Shown piece by piece: positions 44,731 to 53,515 of a stretch of 64,000 nt of DNA. Origin of the DNA: Clostridium acidisoli DSM 12555 (GTDB taxonomy: Bacteria; Bacillota; Clostridia; Clostridiales; Clostridiaceae); contig NZ_FWXH01000002.1 of the NCBI RefSeq assembly GCF_900176305.1, forward strand, positions 496,001 to 560,000. Reading direction: 5' to 3'. The notes beneath the pieces were generated by a model. The model had not been told where the DNA came from and made no database searches. It saw only the letters and a list, made by a program, of their open reading frames with translations. Each line of letters starts with the position of its first letter. Position 1 is the first letter of the stretch. A program made the translations under genes and the position numbers.

Positions 44731-45097
44731 AATATCAGTTTCTTTCTGTAGTTTATTATAGAATTATTATACCACCGTATAATAAAATAACATAGAACAA
44801 ATTAATATTAACTATGATTTAATAACCATTATCTTGTTGTTATTTTTCTATATTAAAAAGCCTCTCAGATTTCTCCAAGAGGTTTATATATTATTTGCTC
44901 CTTATTTAGGTGTTTCATTTAGCCAACTCCTCGAATGCTTTTAGAGGTTTATTTAAAATATTACTTGCATAGAAACACCTCTTGTTACAAATTATAAAAA
45001 GTAATACAACTCTTTAACTTCAAATCTTTAAATATAATCGTTTGATTTTCCAGTTGAGATGCTAAATATGAATAGTGCCAGTAAAATCAAAACTTGT
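44731..45097. other. 367-nt intergenic stretch
   Basis: Holds the methyltransferase terminator and, between 44904 and 45000, an AGGTGTTT/AAACACCT inverted pair enclosing a short CCTC/GAGG hairpin. A minus-strand open frame of about 33 codons ending FEELAK is present but has no start or ribosome site. No gene is supported. Confidence 0.4.
44854..44884 (-). terminator. Terminator candidate downstream of the methyltransferase at 45098
   Basis: Minus-strand CCTCT/AGAGG stem with a loop of about a dozen bases is followed by CTTTTTAATA. It is more than 200 bases beyond the methyltransferase stop. Confidence 0.6.
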
Positions 45098-45856
45098 CTA
45101 TTTCTCTCCAATAAACAATCCATGCAAACTGTATCCTAATATATTTTCATTTTCACAAGTACTATAATGATAATTAAGGTATTCCTCGAATTCAATCTCT
45201 GAAATACTTTCAAGCTGTTTTGAGTACATAAAAGACAGTCCATCTGTTGCTATATTATGTTTTTTTACTATCTTACATTCAACCATCAAATTCTCAATTT
45301 CTTCAGGGGTTGAGCGATAAAAAACATTTTTGTTTCCTGTGTAAAACTGATTAAGTATTTCATGTATATTATCTGGTTCGTTACTAAAGTTATTAACGAA
45401 ACTTGCAAATCTATTTAAATAGGCAACAACAATATTACCACCGTTTTTGGTTACTCGTTTACACTCTAACATTGCCTTTCTTCTTTCATTTTCATCATGT
45501 AAATGATAAAAAGCTCCTAAACACAATACTACATCAAAACTTTCATTTTCAAACTTTGAAAGATTGCAAATGTCACCAGTATATATGTCCTTTAAAATAG
45601 GATTTATTTTTTGCTTCTCTTTAATAATATTAATATTGTTTGTAACTATATCTCCAGCTATTACTGCATTGCCTTTTTTTGCAAGATAAAAGCAATATGC
45701 TCCTGTTCCTGCACATGCATCCAAAATTTTTACTTGCTTAGAGCAAATTCTATCAAGGTATCTTATTGTTGTTAAATATTCCAAACTATGTGCCCTATCC
45801 GCCATTAGTCTGTTATCTTCACATTGATGCTCATAATATTTTATTATATTCTCCAC
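45098..45856 (-). CDS. Class I SAM-dependent methyltransferase
   Basis: A 252-residue methyltransferase with motif I VKILDACAGTGAYCFYLA, the acidic end of strand 2 in VIAGDIVTNN and motif IV FDVVLCLGAFYHL. The GTG at 45856 is preferred because GGAGGT lies 7 bases upstream; a TTG at 45871 overlaps that site. The C-terminal region (about 150-250) is probably a substrate cap. Substrate unknown; small molecules are most likely. Single gene. Confidence 0.83.
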   Translation of the reverse strand: MENIIKYYEHQCEDNRLMADRAHSLEYLTTIRYLDRICSKQVKILDACAGTGAYCFYLAKKGNAVIAGDIVTNNINIIKEKQKINPILKDIYTGDICNLSKFENESFDVVLCLGAFYHLHDENERRKAMLECKRVTKNGGNIVVAYLNRFASFVNNFSNEPDNIHEILNQFYTGNKNVFYRSTPEEIENLMVECKIVKKHNIATDGLSFMYSKQLESISEIEFEEYLNYHYSTCENENILGYSLHGLFIGEK

Positions 45857-45953
45857 TAATTTAACCTCCAATTAATTAAGTCCATACATTTCTAACTGTA
45901 TCGTGCTTAATTTTGAAAATTCCTGTGATGCTCTTATATTAATAATACTTTTA

Positions 45954-46559
45954 TTATAAATGTATTACTACCTCGTTACCTGTTGACTTTTCTCCCTCTC
46001 CAATAATAATTTTATATTCCTTAAATCTTAAATCGATTCCAGAAAAATTATCAGGTAGTGGTGGCGATACAACAAAGTTATAAGAATAATGATCTTTTCC
46101 TCCACTTCCACTAGTCATTCTACAATCGTATTCTTCTCCTATGGATAATTTAAAATTATTACGTATTAATTGAAAATTTGATGTATCTCTTGTTTCATTC
46201 AAATCTATATTGAAGTTTATAACACTTGAGTTTGAGTATTGACGAATAAAAATCACAGAAAAAAGGCTGTTATCTTTTTCAACTATCTTTAATACAGGTA
46301 AGTTCATTCTAAATCCATTTGGATTAACAAAAGGTCTATATGCTTTTTCATTCCACAATGATTTAAATACGAATTTTAGTTGTTCTTCATATAAATCAAA
46401 TTTCTCTGCCCATTGAGAAACATACTCAAAAGGTGGATAACCAGGGTTATTGTTTGAAATCTCCTTGCGTTGTTTTATTAACTCACAAATTTTTTCATCA
46501 ATCTGCTTAACTCTTTCATCGTAATATTTAGTTGGCCGATTAAACGGTAATAATTCCAT
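45954..46559 (-). CDS. Hypothetical protein, 201 residues
   Basis: Not recognised. The ATG at 46559 follows GGAGGT; an upstream TTG frame overlaps this site. Residues about 10-40 form a charged helix (DERVKQIDEKICELIKQRKE) that may be coiled coil; the remainder is predicted beta-rich with a SGSGGKDHYSYNF loop, ending in a hydrophilic EGEKSTGNEVVIHL. No signal peptide or membrane segment. The membrane protein gene lies 43 bases upstream on the same strand, so they may be co-transcribed. Confidence 0.7.
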   Translation of the reverse strand: MELLPFNRPTKYYDERVKQIDEKICELIKQRKEISNNNPGYPPFEYVSQWAEKFDLYEEQLKFVFKSLWNEKAYRPFVNPNGFRMNLPVLKIVEKDNSLFSVIFIRQYSNSSVINFNIDLNETRDTSNFQLIRNNFKLSIGEEYDCRMTSGSGGKDHYSYNFVVSPPLPDNFSGIDLRFKEYKIIIGEGEKSTGNEVVIHL

Positions 46560-46602
46560 TTTTACCTCCAAAATAAACTTTTTTATCTAACACATAATAT
46601 TT

Positions 46603-47088
46603 TTATACTACTGCAACTATCAATCCAGCTGACATTATTGATATTACTATACTAATAAATATGCCTTTTACGCCACCTATAATATGAAACCATGGGCTCT
46701 CATATTCTTTCACCATATCCTCTGTTCCTGGAATCCTATATCTTTTATAATGACAAAAAAATGCTATATCTAAAATCAATACATCAAATAAATTTATAAT
46801 CATACACAATCCAAATGTATATGTAAACGCAGATACAAATTTTCTTGCTCCTGAAAGATATACTAAAATAGAAAACATAACAACAAACAGTATTATCCCA
46901 ATTATTTTTGTGCTTAATACTTTTTTATTTGTAGGAATTTTACCGTTATAATCAGGTAAACTTTTCACCCTTTGCCTAATTGCCGGTGGATAATTATCTA
47001 TCTGTTTTAATGGATCTTTTAACGTACTTGGAACCACTATCAATGTAAATAGACTACATAAAATAATGCTTTCTATTATAAACAACAT
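46603..47088 (-). CDS. Small integral membrane protein, 161 residues
   Basis: Four hydrophobic segments are visible: the N-terminus (LFIIESIILCSLFTLIVVPS), about residues 62-82, about 88-108 and the C-terminus (GIFISIVISIMSAGLIVAVV). The loop between the first two contains PAIRQRVKSLPDY. The fold and function were not recognised. AGGAGG precedes the ATG. It may form an operon with the unrecognised gene at 45954. Confidence 0.75.
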   Translation of the reverse strand: MLFIIESIILCSLFTLIVVPSTLKDPLKQIDNYPPAIRQRVKSLPDYNGKIPTNKKVLSTKIIGIILFVVMFSILVYLSGARKFVSAFTYTFGLCMIINLFDVLILDIAFFCHYKRYRIPGTEDMVKEYESPWFHIIGGVKGIFISIVISIMSAGLIVAVV

Positions 47089-47187
47089 TCCAACTCCTCC
47101 TTTAGTTTATATTCAGTTTTTATAAATATAAACGCAGCATATTCTTCATTAACGTCATCTACTATTTAGGATAAAACTGGATACTCA

Positions 47188-47841
47188 TCATTTGGCATTT
47201 TCTTTTTTACTCTTGAAAGTGTGTGGTTTCCATAGTGGTGCATCTATAAATGTAGTCTCCTTTACATTTGGAAGAATGTCATATATAGAACGATTCATTC
47301 GTTTTTCAAAATACTCTTTCATTTTAAACGTCGCATTCCAACGTTCCACAGTAAATGGAAATATTCCATAACGTCTTGTTGTATTAACAAACCGCTTTTC
47401 CAACATACAAAAACCTTGATCATCTGCAAGTGAATCACAAACAATTATCAACTTATCATAGTCATCATAAGTTATGTCACTAAGATACTTTCTAACAAAT
47501 TGACTTTCTTCGTCACTCATATCATTTTTTCCTATTTCTTTGTTAAAGTCAGGAACTGGAAATGAATGTGTCAAACAAATTCTGCTAACCTCATCCCATC
47601 CCTTTTCCTTCATGAATTTATATCCGTCAATACCATGTCTTCTTGCACTTATACCATATCTTCTACCTATATCATGAAGAAGTCCTAATACGTATGCTTT
47701 GTCAGGGTTAATATTAGTACATTTTTCTGCAATAATTTGAGCCGCTAATCCTACATTGATAGAGTGTTCCGTCCATGGTCCTTGGTTTAATTGTCCCGCT
47801 ATTTCTAATTCTTTTTCAGCGTTTTCTCTATTTGGAAACAT
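47188..47841 (-). CDS. HD-domain phosphohydrolase
   Basis: A 217-residue HD-superfamily protein: the first metal His is in TEHSINVGLAAQ and the HD pair in VLGLLHDIGRRYG, with further histidines in RRHGIDGYKF. Members hydrolyse nucleotides or other phosphoesters; the precise substrate is unknown. It lies 12 bases after the methyltransferase gene at 47854, so the two form an operon. Confidence 0.85.
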   Translation of the reverse strand: MFPNRENAEKELEIAGQLNQGPWTEHSINVGLAAQIIAEKCTNINPDKAYVLGLLHDIGRRYGISARRHGIDGYKFMKEKGWDEVSRICLTHSFPVPDFNKEIGKNDMSDEESQFVRKYLSDITYDDYDKLIIVCDSLADDQGFCMLEKRFVNTTRRYGIFPFTVERWNATFKMKEYFEKRMNRSIYDILPNVKETTFIDAPLWKPHTFKSKKENAK

Positions 47842-47853
47842 ATTACTCTCACC

Positions 47854-48513
47854 TCATTTTTTAACAATGAATTTGAAATGCTTAGACATCTGTTCTGTAT
47901 TGTCCATGTTATACTCCGTTTGTTCCACAGGTATACCAACAAAATCAAATTCACGGAAATATTTTTTTATATCTTCTATATCAACATAAAAATGAGGAAC
48001 ATTTCTTTCTGTGTCATCCTCATCTCTCAAAATAGTATTATTATCAACATGTTTATACTGATCTGCACTTTGATATGTCAAACTGTTTTTTGAGAGTAAA
48101 GTAATAAACAGTTCTCCTTTATTTTTCAATACTCTCTTTATTTCTTCAAGCGATTTAATAAAACCTTTAGTATCTGTGTGATAGATAACATTGTATGCTA
48201 TTATACAATCAAATGTATCATTAGCAAAAGGTAAGTTAAGCATGTCACATACGTCTGCTTTAATATTTAAATTTTCTTTCTCTGCCCAATTTTTTAAATG
48301 ATTTATACCATAATCGGACAAGTCCACAGAATTCACTTCATATCCTTTCTGTGCAAAATAAATTGAGTGTCTCCCAAGTCCACATCCTAAGTCAAGAAAT
48401 CTCTTAAATCCTTTCGATTTCCATGATTCAGATAAATAACATGCTTCTATTGCAGGAACTAGCCATTGGGTACTTTGGTTCTTACTCCAGTCCCAAGCTT
48501 TTGATTCAATCAT
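47854..48513 (-). CDS. Class I SAM-dependent methyltransferase
   Basis: A 219-residue methyltransferase: motif I FLDLGCGLGRHSIYFAQKGY, strand-2 VNSVDLSDYG and motif IV FDCIIAYNVIYHTD. The C-terminal YVDIEDIKKYFREFDFVGI and the final KHFKFIVKK are typical of Methyltransf_11/25 proteins acting on small molecules. AAGGAGGG precedes the ATG. It is followed by the HD protein gene. Confidence 0.85.
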   Translation of the reverse strand: MIESKAWDWSKNQSTQWLVPAIEACYLSESWKSKGFKRFLDLGCGLGRHSIYFAQKGYEVNSVDLSDYGINHLKNWAEKENLNIKADVCDMLNLPFANDTFDCIIAYNVIYHTDTKGFIKSLEEIKRVLKNKGELFITLLSKNSLTYQSADQYKHVDNNTILRDEDDTERNVPHFYVDIEDIKKYFREFDFVGIPVEQTEYNMDNTEQMSKHFKFIVKK

Positions 48514-48586
48514 GCATTACCCTCCTTCAATATCCTATTAAAATAACTTTCAGCGCAACCATAAGTTCAATAACTACCAGTAGTAT

Positions 48587-48697
48587 TTATTGTTTCAAAT
48601 TAAATACTTCATTTACTATAGCAGACATATCTTCCGAAGTCTTTGTACAACCATCTTCTATCCATTTAATTAATAAGTTCCAAAAGCCTCTTTCTTT
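48587..48697 (-). pseudogene. C-terminal remnant of a TetR-family regulator
   Basis: A 36-codon minus-strand frame reads RGFWNLLIKWIEDGC then TKTSEDMSAIVNEVF before a stop. Helix GLIxKWIEDGCxxSPEEM is typical of the C-terminal domain of AcrR/DhaS-like TetR proteins. The frame is interrupted upstream at 48698 and no helix-turn-helix region remains. It sits next to a consensus promoter with a palindrome over the start site, suggesting loss of the repressor that once faced 48841. Confidence 0.55.
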
Positions 48698-48761
48698 TTA
48701 AATAGTTCAAATTTCCCACCTGTCACAAAAATGTAGTTTTGTAGCACATGTCTCAATGTTA

Positions 48762-48808
48762 TTGACAGTGCATATTACCGTAATTATACTATACAGTATG
48801 ACATGTCA
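48762..48808 (+). promoter_or_regulatory. Consensus promoter with overlapping palindromic operator
   Basis: TTGACA and TATACT are separated by 17 bases, the best promoter match in the window. The palindrome TGACATGTCA (48799-48808) follows at the predicted start site. The spacing to the ATG at 48841 is about 50 bases, with AGGAGGG as ribosome site. Confidence 0.75.
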
Positions 48809-48840
48809 CAATTGTAACATCTATCTTAGGAGGGTTAAAT

Positions 48841-49194
48841 ATGAGTACATCAGCTTTTTGGAATGTAATCGCAAAATATAATATACATACTATCTTTATT
48901 CAAGTAATTCTTTTAGCACTTATCGCTATTAGTATACTGGTTGCTTATGTAAAGCATTTTTATTTTTTTCCAAAAATCACTTTAGGTATAAGCTGTATTT
49001 TTATTGGTGCTGTATTCTTTCTATATTACGGCACTGAACCTGTACACTTCTTTTTTGCAGCACCTTTATATATAGTTAGCGGCATACTTTTTATTTATGA
49101 AGCTAAAATCAATAAAGTAGATATTTTGAAAAATCCTAATATAGTCACATCTATTCTATTGGTAATTACACTACTATATCCATTAAAAGGATGA
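48841..49194 (+). CDS. Small membrane protein, probably a truncated DUF6064 family member
   Basis: A 117-residue protein with about four membrane segments (VILLALIAISILVAYV, LGISCIFIGAVFFLYYG, FAAPLYIVSGILFIYE, IVTSILLVITLLYPL). The pattern resembles the N-terminal half of the DUF6064 family, which normally continues after YPLIG for another half; here translation stops at YPLKG and the following frame is closed. It is driven by a consensus promoter. It may be a shortened but expressed remnant. Confidence 0.7.
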   Translation: MSTSAFWNVIAKYNIHTIFIQVILLALIAISILVAYVKHFYFFPKITLGISCIFIGAVFFLYYGTEPVHFFFAAPLYIVSGILFIYEAKINKVDILKNPNIVTSILLVITLLYPLKG

Positions 49195-49293
49195 AAGGCA
49201 TTAAAACAGTAAAACAAACTAATTAAATATTGAAAAACCTTTGCAAGTCCATTAATTTCTTTCCAAACTCGCCTTTCAAATTCCATAATAAAA

Positions 49294-49731
49294 CTACATT
49301 TTATTTAAAAACTCTAATACTTTTTTATGCAAAAACGGTTGAATCAGAGGATAAGTTAAATTATCTGGTATATCATCAAATAACTTAATTTCACTTATCT
49401 CGAAATGAAGTACAGTATCTAACGTATCTACTTCTGAATAAAATAATTGTCCAAAAGATTCAGTATAGTTAACATTTTCCTCTCTTTCTACAGAATAGAT
49501 ACATATTGGCGTTAATTGAAACTTCGTTGCCCCTGTTTCCTCAAATAGTTCTCTTGAAGCAGTATCATTGATATTTTCACTTTCTTCTCTATGTCCTCCA
49601 GGAATTTCCCAAGTATTCCTATCCTTATGTCTTACATAAATCCACTGTCCGTTAAATTTTGTCATCATTACAGCAAATTTTAATTTATTATCCTGTATAC
49701 TATTTAATTCATAAAAATTCACTTTAACCAT
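49294..49731 (-). CDS. Nudix hydrolase
   Basis: A 145-residue MutT/Nudix protein. The Nudix box is complete: GGHREESENINDTASRELFE followed by ETGA, matching GX5EX7REUXEEXGU. The N-terminal strand shows KLKFAVMMTKFNGQWIYVRH. It hydrolyses nucleoside diphosphate derivatives; substrate not assignable. The small membrane protein at 49750 lies 18 bases upstream on the same strand. Confidence 0.9.
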   Translation of the reverse strand: MVKVNFYELNSIQDNKLKFAVMMTKFNGQWIYVRHKDRNTWEIPGGHREESENINDTASRELFEETGATKFQLTPICIYSVEREENVNYTESFGQLFYSEVDTLDTVLHFEISEIKLFDDIPDNLTYPLIQPFLHKKVLEFLNKM

Positions 49732-49749
49732 ATACTGTGCCTCACTTTT

Positions 49750-49944
49750 TTAATTCTTAACATTATTTTCATTTTTGAAATTCTCATATATTTTGTTAAG
49801 GACATAAATGCTAGGACTAAAAAAACCAATTACTCCAAACAAAACAATTCCAAAACTACCAGCTTGACCACCTATGCTTAAAATTTTTCCTGCCACTGTC
49901 AAACCTAAAAATCCACAAAATATTGAACATATGATTAACTTCAT
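49750..49944 (-). CDS. Small membrane protein, 64 residues
   Basis: Two hydrophobic helices (IICSIFCGFLGLTVAG and FGIVLFGVIGFFSPSIYVL) followed by a charged tail. AAGGAG lies upstream of the ATG. No family recognised. Position 18 bases ahead of the Nudix gene suggests co-transcription. Confidence 0.6.
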   Translation of the reverse strand: MKLIICSIFCGFLGLTVAGKILSIGGQAGSFGIVLFGVIGFFSPSIYVLNKIYENFKNENNVKN

Positions 49945-50115
49945 ATTTTTCTCCTTAAAATATTAATCTTATACCACAAATTTTTTTATAAAGCTTTGAT
50001 ATTCACTTATTTTATCACATTAGAGGCATTGAAAATAAATAATTCAACATATTATGGGATTTTTTTCTTTTACAAATTCTTAAGTTAGGTTAATTCAAAA
50101 TAAAAAAGGTATCTT

Positions 50116-50304
50116 TTACTTTCTATCCTTAATAAAAATCTTCAAAATATCTCTTTTGTACTTCTGAAATAAAAGCATTAGTATGAAATATACTATAAAA
50201 AAATTTATGCTTAATATTATAGAGAATATAATTGATTTTTTTAAAGCTACACTTATTAAAAACATAACTGTACTTAGTCCAATTGCAGTAAGAAATATTT
50301 TCAA
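50116..50304 (-). CDS. Small membrane protein, 62 residues
   Basis: Starts at TTG behind a strong AAGGAGGAGA site, giving KIFLTAIGLSTVMFLISVAL, a short polar turn, a second hydrophobic helix (ILSINFFIVYFILMLLF) and a basic tail. A longer frame from 50343 would place the ribosome site inside the gene. Function unknown; it stands alone. Confidence 0.55.
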   Translation of the reverse strand: MKIFLTAIGLSTVMFLISVALKKSIIFSIILSINFFIVYFILMLLFQKYKRDILKIFIKDRK

Positions 50305-50387
50305 ACTCTCTCCTCCTTCAATATATATAAATATTTTTTGCAATTCTACTTAAAAGTTCTTTCATTAACAATTCTTTAGTGAAGGCA

Positions 50388-51587
50388 TTAAAATTGGTTT
50401 TTTTTCTTCAACTTATACGTATGCGCATATACAGCACTAAGCTGACTTAAAAATCCAATAACACAAACACCAATCCAACCAAAATGTTGAAAGCTGAATG
50501 TTCCTAAATAGGAGCCCACAGCACCTCCTAGAAAATACGATACCATGTAAACTGATGTTACACGATTACGCGCTTCTTCACTTAACTGATGAATTCTAGT
50601 CTGATTACTTACATTACAAGACTGAACTCCTAGATCAAGCAGAATTACACCAATAATAAGGCCCCATAGCTGAAAGCCAAATATAATAAATACTACATAA
50701 GCAGCTATAATAACAACAATGTTTATTCCAACTGTAAATCGTGCCCCTTTTTTATCCGAAATTTTACCTGCTAATGGTGAAAATAATGCTCCAACGATTC
50801 CAGCCAAACCAAATAATCCAGCCGCATCAGTTCCCATGTTATAATGCGAGCTTTGCAGTAAAAATGTAAGTGCTGCCCAAAAGGCACTGAATGCCAAAAA
50901 TACCATTGAACCAACTATAGAAGACTCCCTTAATATAGGAAACTGCTTTATTAAAACTACCATTGATTTTAAAGATTCACTATATTTTATTTTAGAACCT
51001 GCATAGCTTTTAGAAAGTGTAAACCGTAAAATCACCAAAAGCATAAACATGAAAAATGCAGCCATTAAATAAATACTTTTCCACCCCATATATTTTCCCA
51101 CAAAACCACTTACCACTCGTGAAAGTAATATTCCTATCAACAATCCACTCATAATGCTTCCAATTACTTTTCCTCTTTCATTAGGATTTGCTAATTGTGC
51201 AGCCAATGGAATTAAAAGTTGAGGTACAATAGAACAAAATCCTATGCCAAACGAAGCAAATAAAGCAATGACTATATTAGAAGAAAAAAATAAAAGCAAA
51301 AGAAATACCGCAGCTCCCAATAGCATACTTAGAATCAGGTCACGCTTTTCTATAATGTCTGCTAATGGTAAAATCAGGAATATCCCAAAAGCATATCCAA
51401 TCTGTGTTAAAGTTGCAAGCAAACCGGAATACCCTTGTGTAACATGATAATACTGTGCTATTTTCGCTAGCAATGGTTGCATATAGTATATGTTTGCTAC
51501 CGTTAAAGCACTTGCAATGGACATGACTAAAATCAAATAATGATTCAAAGGAGATTTATTAACGCAATTTTGTTTATCTAATTTCAT
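50388..51587 (-). CDS. Major facilitator superfamily exporter
   Basis: A 399-residue transporter with about 12 membrane segments. The MFS motif A region between TM2 and TM3 reads LPLADIIEKRDLIL, and the mirrored loop between TM8 and TM9 reads LAGKISDKKGARF. It resembles drug-efflux-type MFS proteins (YwfA/NepI-like). It is divergent from the MmyB-type regulator, with overlapping palindromes between the two, so it is probably that regulator's target. AGGAG precedes the ATG. Confidence 0.87.
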   Translation of the reverse strand: MKLDKQNCVNKSPLNHYLILVMSIASALTVANIYYMQPLLAKIAQYYHVTQGYSGLLATLTQIGYAFGIFLILPLADIIEKRDLILSMLLGAAVFLLLLFFSSNIVIALFASFGIGFCSIVPQLLIPLAAQLANPNERGKVIGSIMSGLLIGILLSRVVSGFVGKYMGWKSIYLMAAFFMFMLLVILRFTLSKSYAGSKIKYSESLKSMVVLIKQFPILRESSIVGSMVFLAFSAFWAALTFLLQSSHYNMGTDAAGLFGLAGIVGALFSPLAGKISDKKGARFTVGINIVVIIAAYVVFIIFGFQLWGLIIGVILLDLGVQSCNVSNQTRIHQLSEEARNRVTSVYMVSYFLGGAVGSYLGTFSFQHFGWIGVCVIGFLSQLSAVYAHTYKLKKKNQF

Positions 51588-51670
51588 GAATTCAACTCCT
51601 ATTCATATACGTTCATATTATGAAATATTTGATTTTAGTATATTGCATATCTTATACTATTACTAGAACG

Positions 51671-51695
51671 GTATTTATAGTAGTATAAATACTAC
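51671..51695. promoter_or_regulatory. Overlapping palindromes between the MFS and MmyB-type regulator genes
   Basis: GTATTTATA-GTAG-TATAAATAC is a perfect 9-bp dyad, and GTAGTA-TAAA-TACTAC (51680-51695) is a second dyad overlapping it. Located about 80 bases from each divergent start, this is the likely operator. Confidence 0.6.
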
Positions 51696-51753
51696 CAGTT
51701 TAAAACTTATCAATATCTATTCCTATAATTTTGTAAAAAGGAGATCATTAATT

Positions 51754-52590
51754 ATGAAAGAGATAATATCCAGATATAAGGAACTTGGTGATTTTTTAAA
51801 AACTCGCAGATCAAAAATCTCTCCTGCACAAGTAGGGCTTCCAGAAAGTTCACGCCGCAGAACACCCGGACTAAGACGGGAAGAAGTTGCGTCTCTTGCT
51901 GGTATCGGAATTACATGGTATACGTGGCTAGAACAGGGAAAAGAGATACAGGTATCCGCACAAGTGGTAGAAAGTCTGTCTCAAGCATTAATGTTAAATG
52001 AAGATGAAACACGTCATTTGTATACACTTGCAAATCAAACTTCACCAATGAGCATTCCACCACATAATCAAGTCATTAACCCCATGCTGCAACGTATATT
52101 GGACAGCTTATTACTCTCTCCTTCCATGATTCTTGATACTCGCTGGAATATTATTGCTTGGAATAAAGCAGCTAAAACAGCTCTAATAAATTTTGAAAAT
52201 ATAAATATTGTGGATAGAAATTACATTTGGCTGACATTTACTAATTCTAACTACAAGAACATGCTTGACAATTGGGAGCATCAAGCACAAGGCCTTATCG
52301 CCCGCTTTCGAGCTGAATGTGGTAAGTATATCGAAGACCCTTGGGTAACTGAATTTGTTGAAAAATTAAGAAATGAGAGTAAGGAATTTGATAAATGGTG
52401 GTCAATGCATAATGTTGAAAATGAAAGAGAAAGTTATAAAATTTTCAATCACCCAATAGCAGGAAAACTGACATTTGAACATAGCAGTTTTTTCGTATCA
52501 GATAATATGAATCTTAAATTATTTATCAATGCTCCAGCACCTGAAACTGATACCGAAAATAAAATGATGAAATTGATGAATGTGAAATAA
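51754..52590 (+). CDS. Helix-turn-helix regulator with MmyB-like ligand-binding domain
   Basis: A 278-residue protein. The N-terminal XRE domain has LGDFLKTRRSKISPAQVGLP, SSRRRTPGLRREEVASLAGI and WYTWLEQGKEIQVSAQVVES; from about residue 105 the MmyB-type domain shows MILDTRWNIIAWNKAAKTAL, NYIWLTFTN and KLTFEHSSFFV. Such regulators bind fatty-acid-like ligands and usually control an adjacent transporter or dehydrogenase, here the divergent MFS gene. AAAGGAG precedes the ATG. Confidence 0.9.
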   Translation: MKEIISRYKELGDFLKTRRSKISPAQVGLPESSRRRTPGLRREEVASLAGIGITWYTWLEQGKEIQVSAQVVESLSQALMLNEDETRHLYTLANQTSPMSIPPHNQVINPMLQRILDSLLLSPSMILDTRWNIIAWNKAAKTALINFENINIVDRNYIWLTFTNSNYKNMLDNWEHQAQGLIARFRAECGKYIEDPWVTEFVEKLRNESKEFDKWWSMHNVENERESYKIFNHPIAGKLTFEHSSFFVSDNMNLKLFINAPAPETDTENKMMKLMNVK

Positions 52591-52674
52591 AACCCCTTAC
52601 AATGTTTAATTTTGAAATCTCGGTAAAATAGCCGACTATGCGAATCTTCCTATATACATTTACAAAAATAATCC

Positions 52675-53214
52675 TTATTTTTTCATTTTCCATTCATTTT
52701 TTGAAATAACCATCTCGTATAAATTCCAATAACCTGTTGCTGATTTTCTTACGTTCTCTAAAAACTTCTTTTTCACAAATCCTGCATTTTCATAGCATTT
52801 AATAGCACTGTGATTAAAGTCAAATACCCCAAGTGTTATCTTTTCAAACTTTAAATCTTCAAATCCAATTCTTAATACTTCTTTTAATACCTTTGTTCCA
52901 ATGCCTTTACCTCTAACATTTTCTTTTCCAATTAGAAATCTGCATACTCTTCCAACTTTATTATTTTTATCTATCTCTCGCAGTTCAATAGTTCCAATGA
53001 CTTCATCAGTATTAACAAATCTTATCCTATAAACAAAAATGTTTGAGTTTTCCTTCTTCACCTCATAAAAAAAATAATTTTCAACCTGTGCAAGTGTCAA
53101 CGGATAACTAAACTTAGGTCCAGCCCATTGTAATAAATCATCAGCATCTTTATTCATATTCCACTCTATAATTTTTTCCAAATCATCTTTTTCAAGTAAT
53201 CCAAGTTTTATCAT
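52675..53214 (-). CDS. GNAT acetyltransferase
   Basis: A 179-residue GNAT protein with VIGTIELREIDKNNKVGRVC, the acetyl-CoA loop FLIGKENVRGKGIGTKVLKE and LGVFDFNHSAIKCYENAGFV. The ATG at 53214 is chosen because GGGG lies 9 bases upstream; an earlier ATG at 53229 lacks a site. The WNxNxDADDLLQWAGP start is typical of small-molecule acetyltransferases. Single gene. Confidence 0.86.
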   Translation of the reverse strand: MIKLGLLEKDDLEKIIEWNMNKDADDLLQWAGPKFSYPLTLAQVENYFFYEVKKENSNIFVYRIRFVNTDEVIGTIELREIDKNNKVGRVCRFLIGKENVRGKGIGTKVLKEVLRIGFEDLKFEKITLGVFDFNHSAIKCYENAGFVKKKFLENVRKSATGYWNLYEMVISKNEWKMKK

Positions 53215-53404
53215 TTCACTACCCCGCATTTTTATGTTTCTTTATATTTATATTTTTGATAAAATATGGTGCATGTCCTTATTATAAAGCACCCTTCTCT
53301 GTTTGTAAAATAGAAGTTTACCGTGGCAAATTACATTTAAATTTTAGGTTACACAAATCGTAATTGTGTTATAACTAACATATGAACAAAATGCCTTAAC
53401 CACA

Positions 53405-53433
53405 TTGTGTAAATGCTTATTTAATGCTATTAT
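53405..53433 (+). promoter_or_regulatory. Candidate promoter of the gene at 53516
   Basis: TTGTGT and TATTAT are separated by 17 bases, about 80 bases ahead of the ATG. Confidence 0.45.
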
Positions 53434-53515
53434 ACTAAGATATGTAACTTAAACTTTATTACAAATTATATATTCACAATTTAATTGATAATTCTAAAGA
53501 TAGGAAGTTTTAATA

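Noticed and set aside
44904-45000. Short cysteine-containing peptide gene in the 44731-45097 gap
   Set aside because: The minus-strand frame lacks a start codon with a ribosome site and matches nothing recognised.
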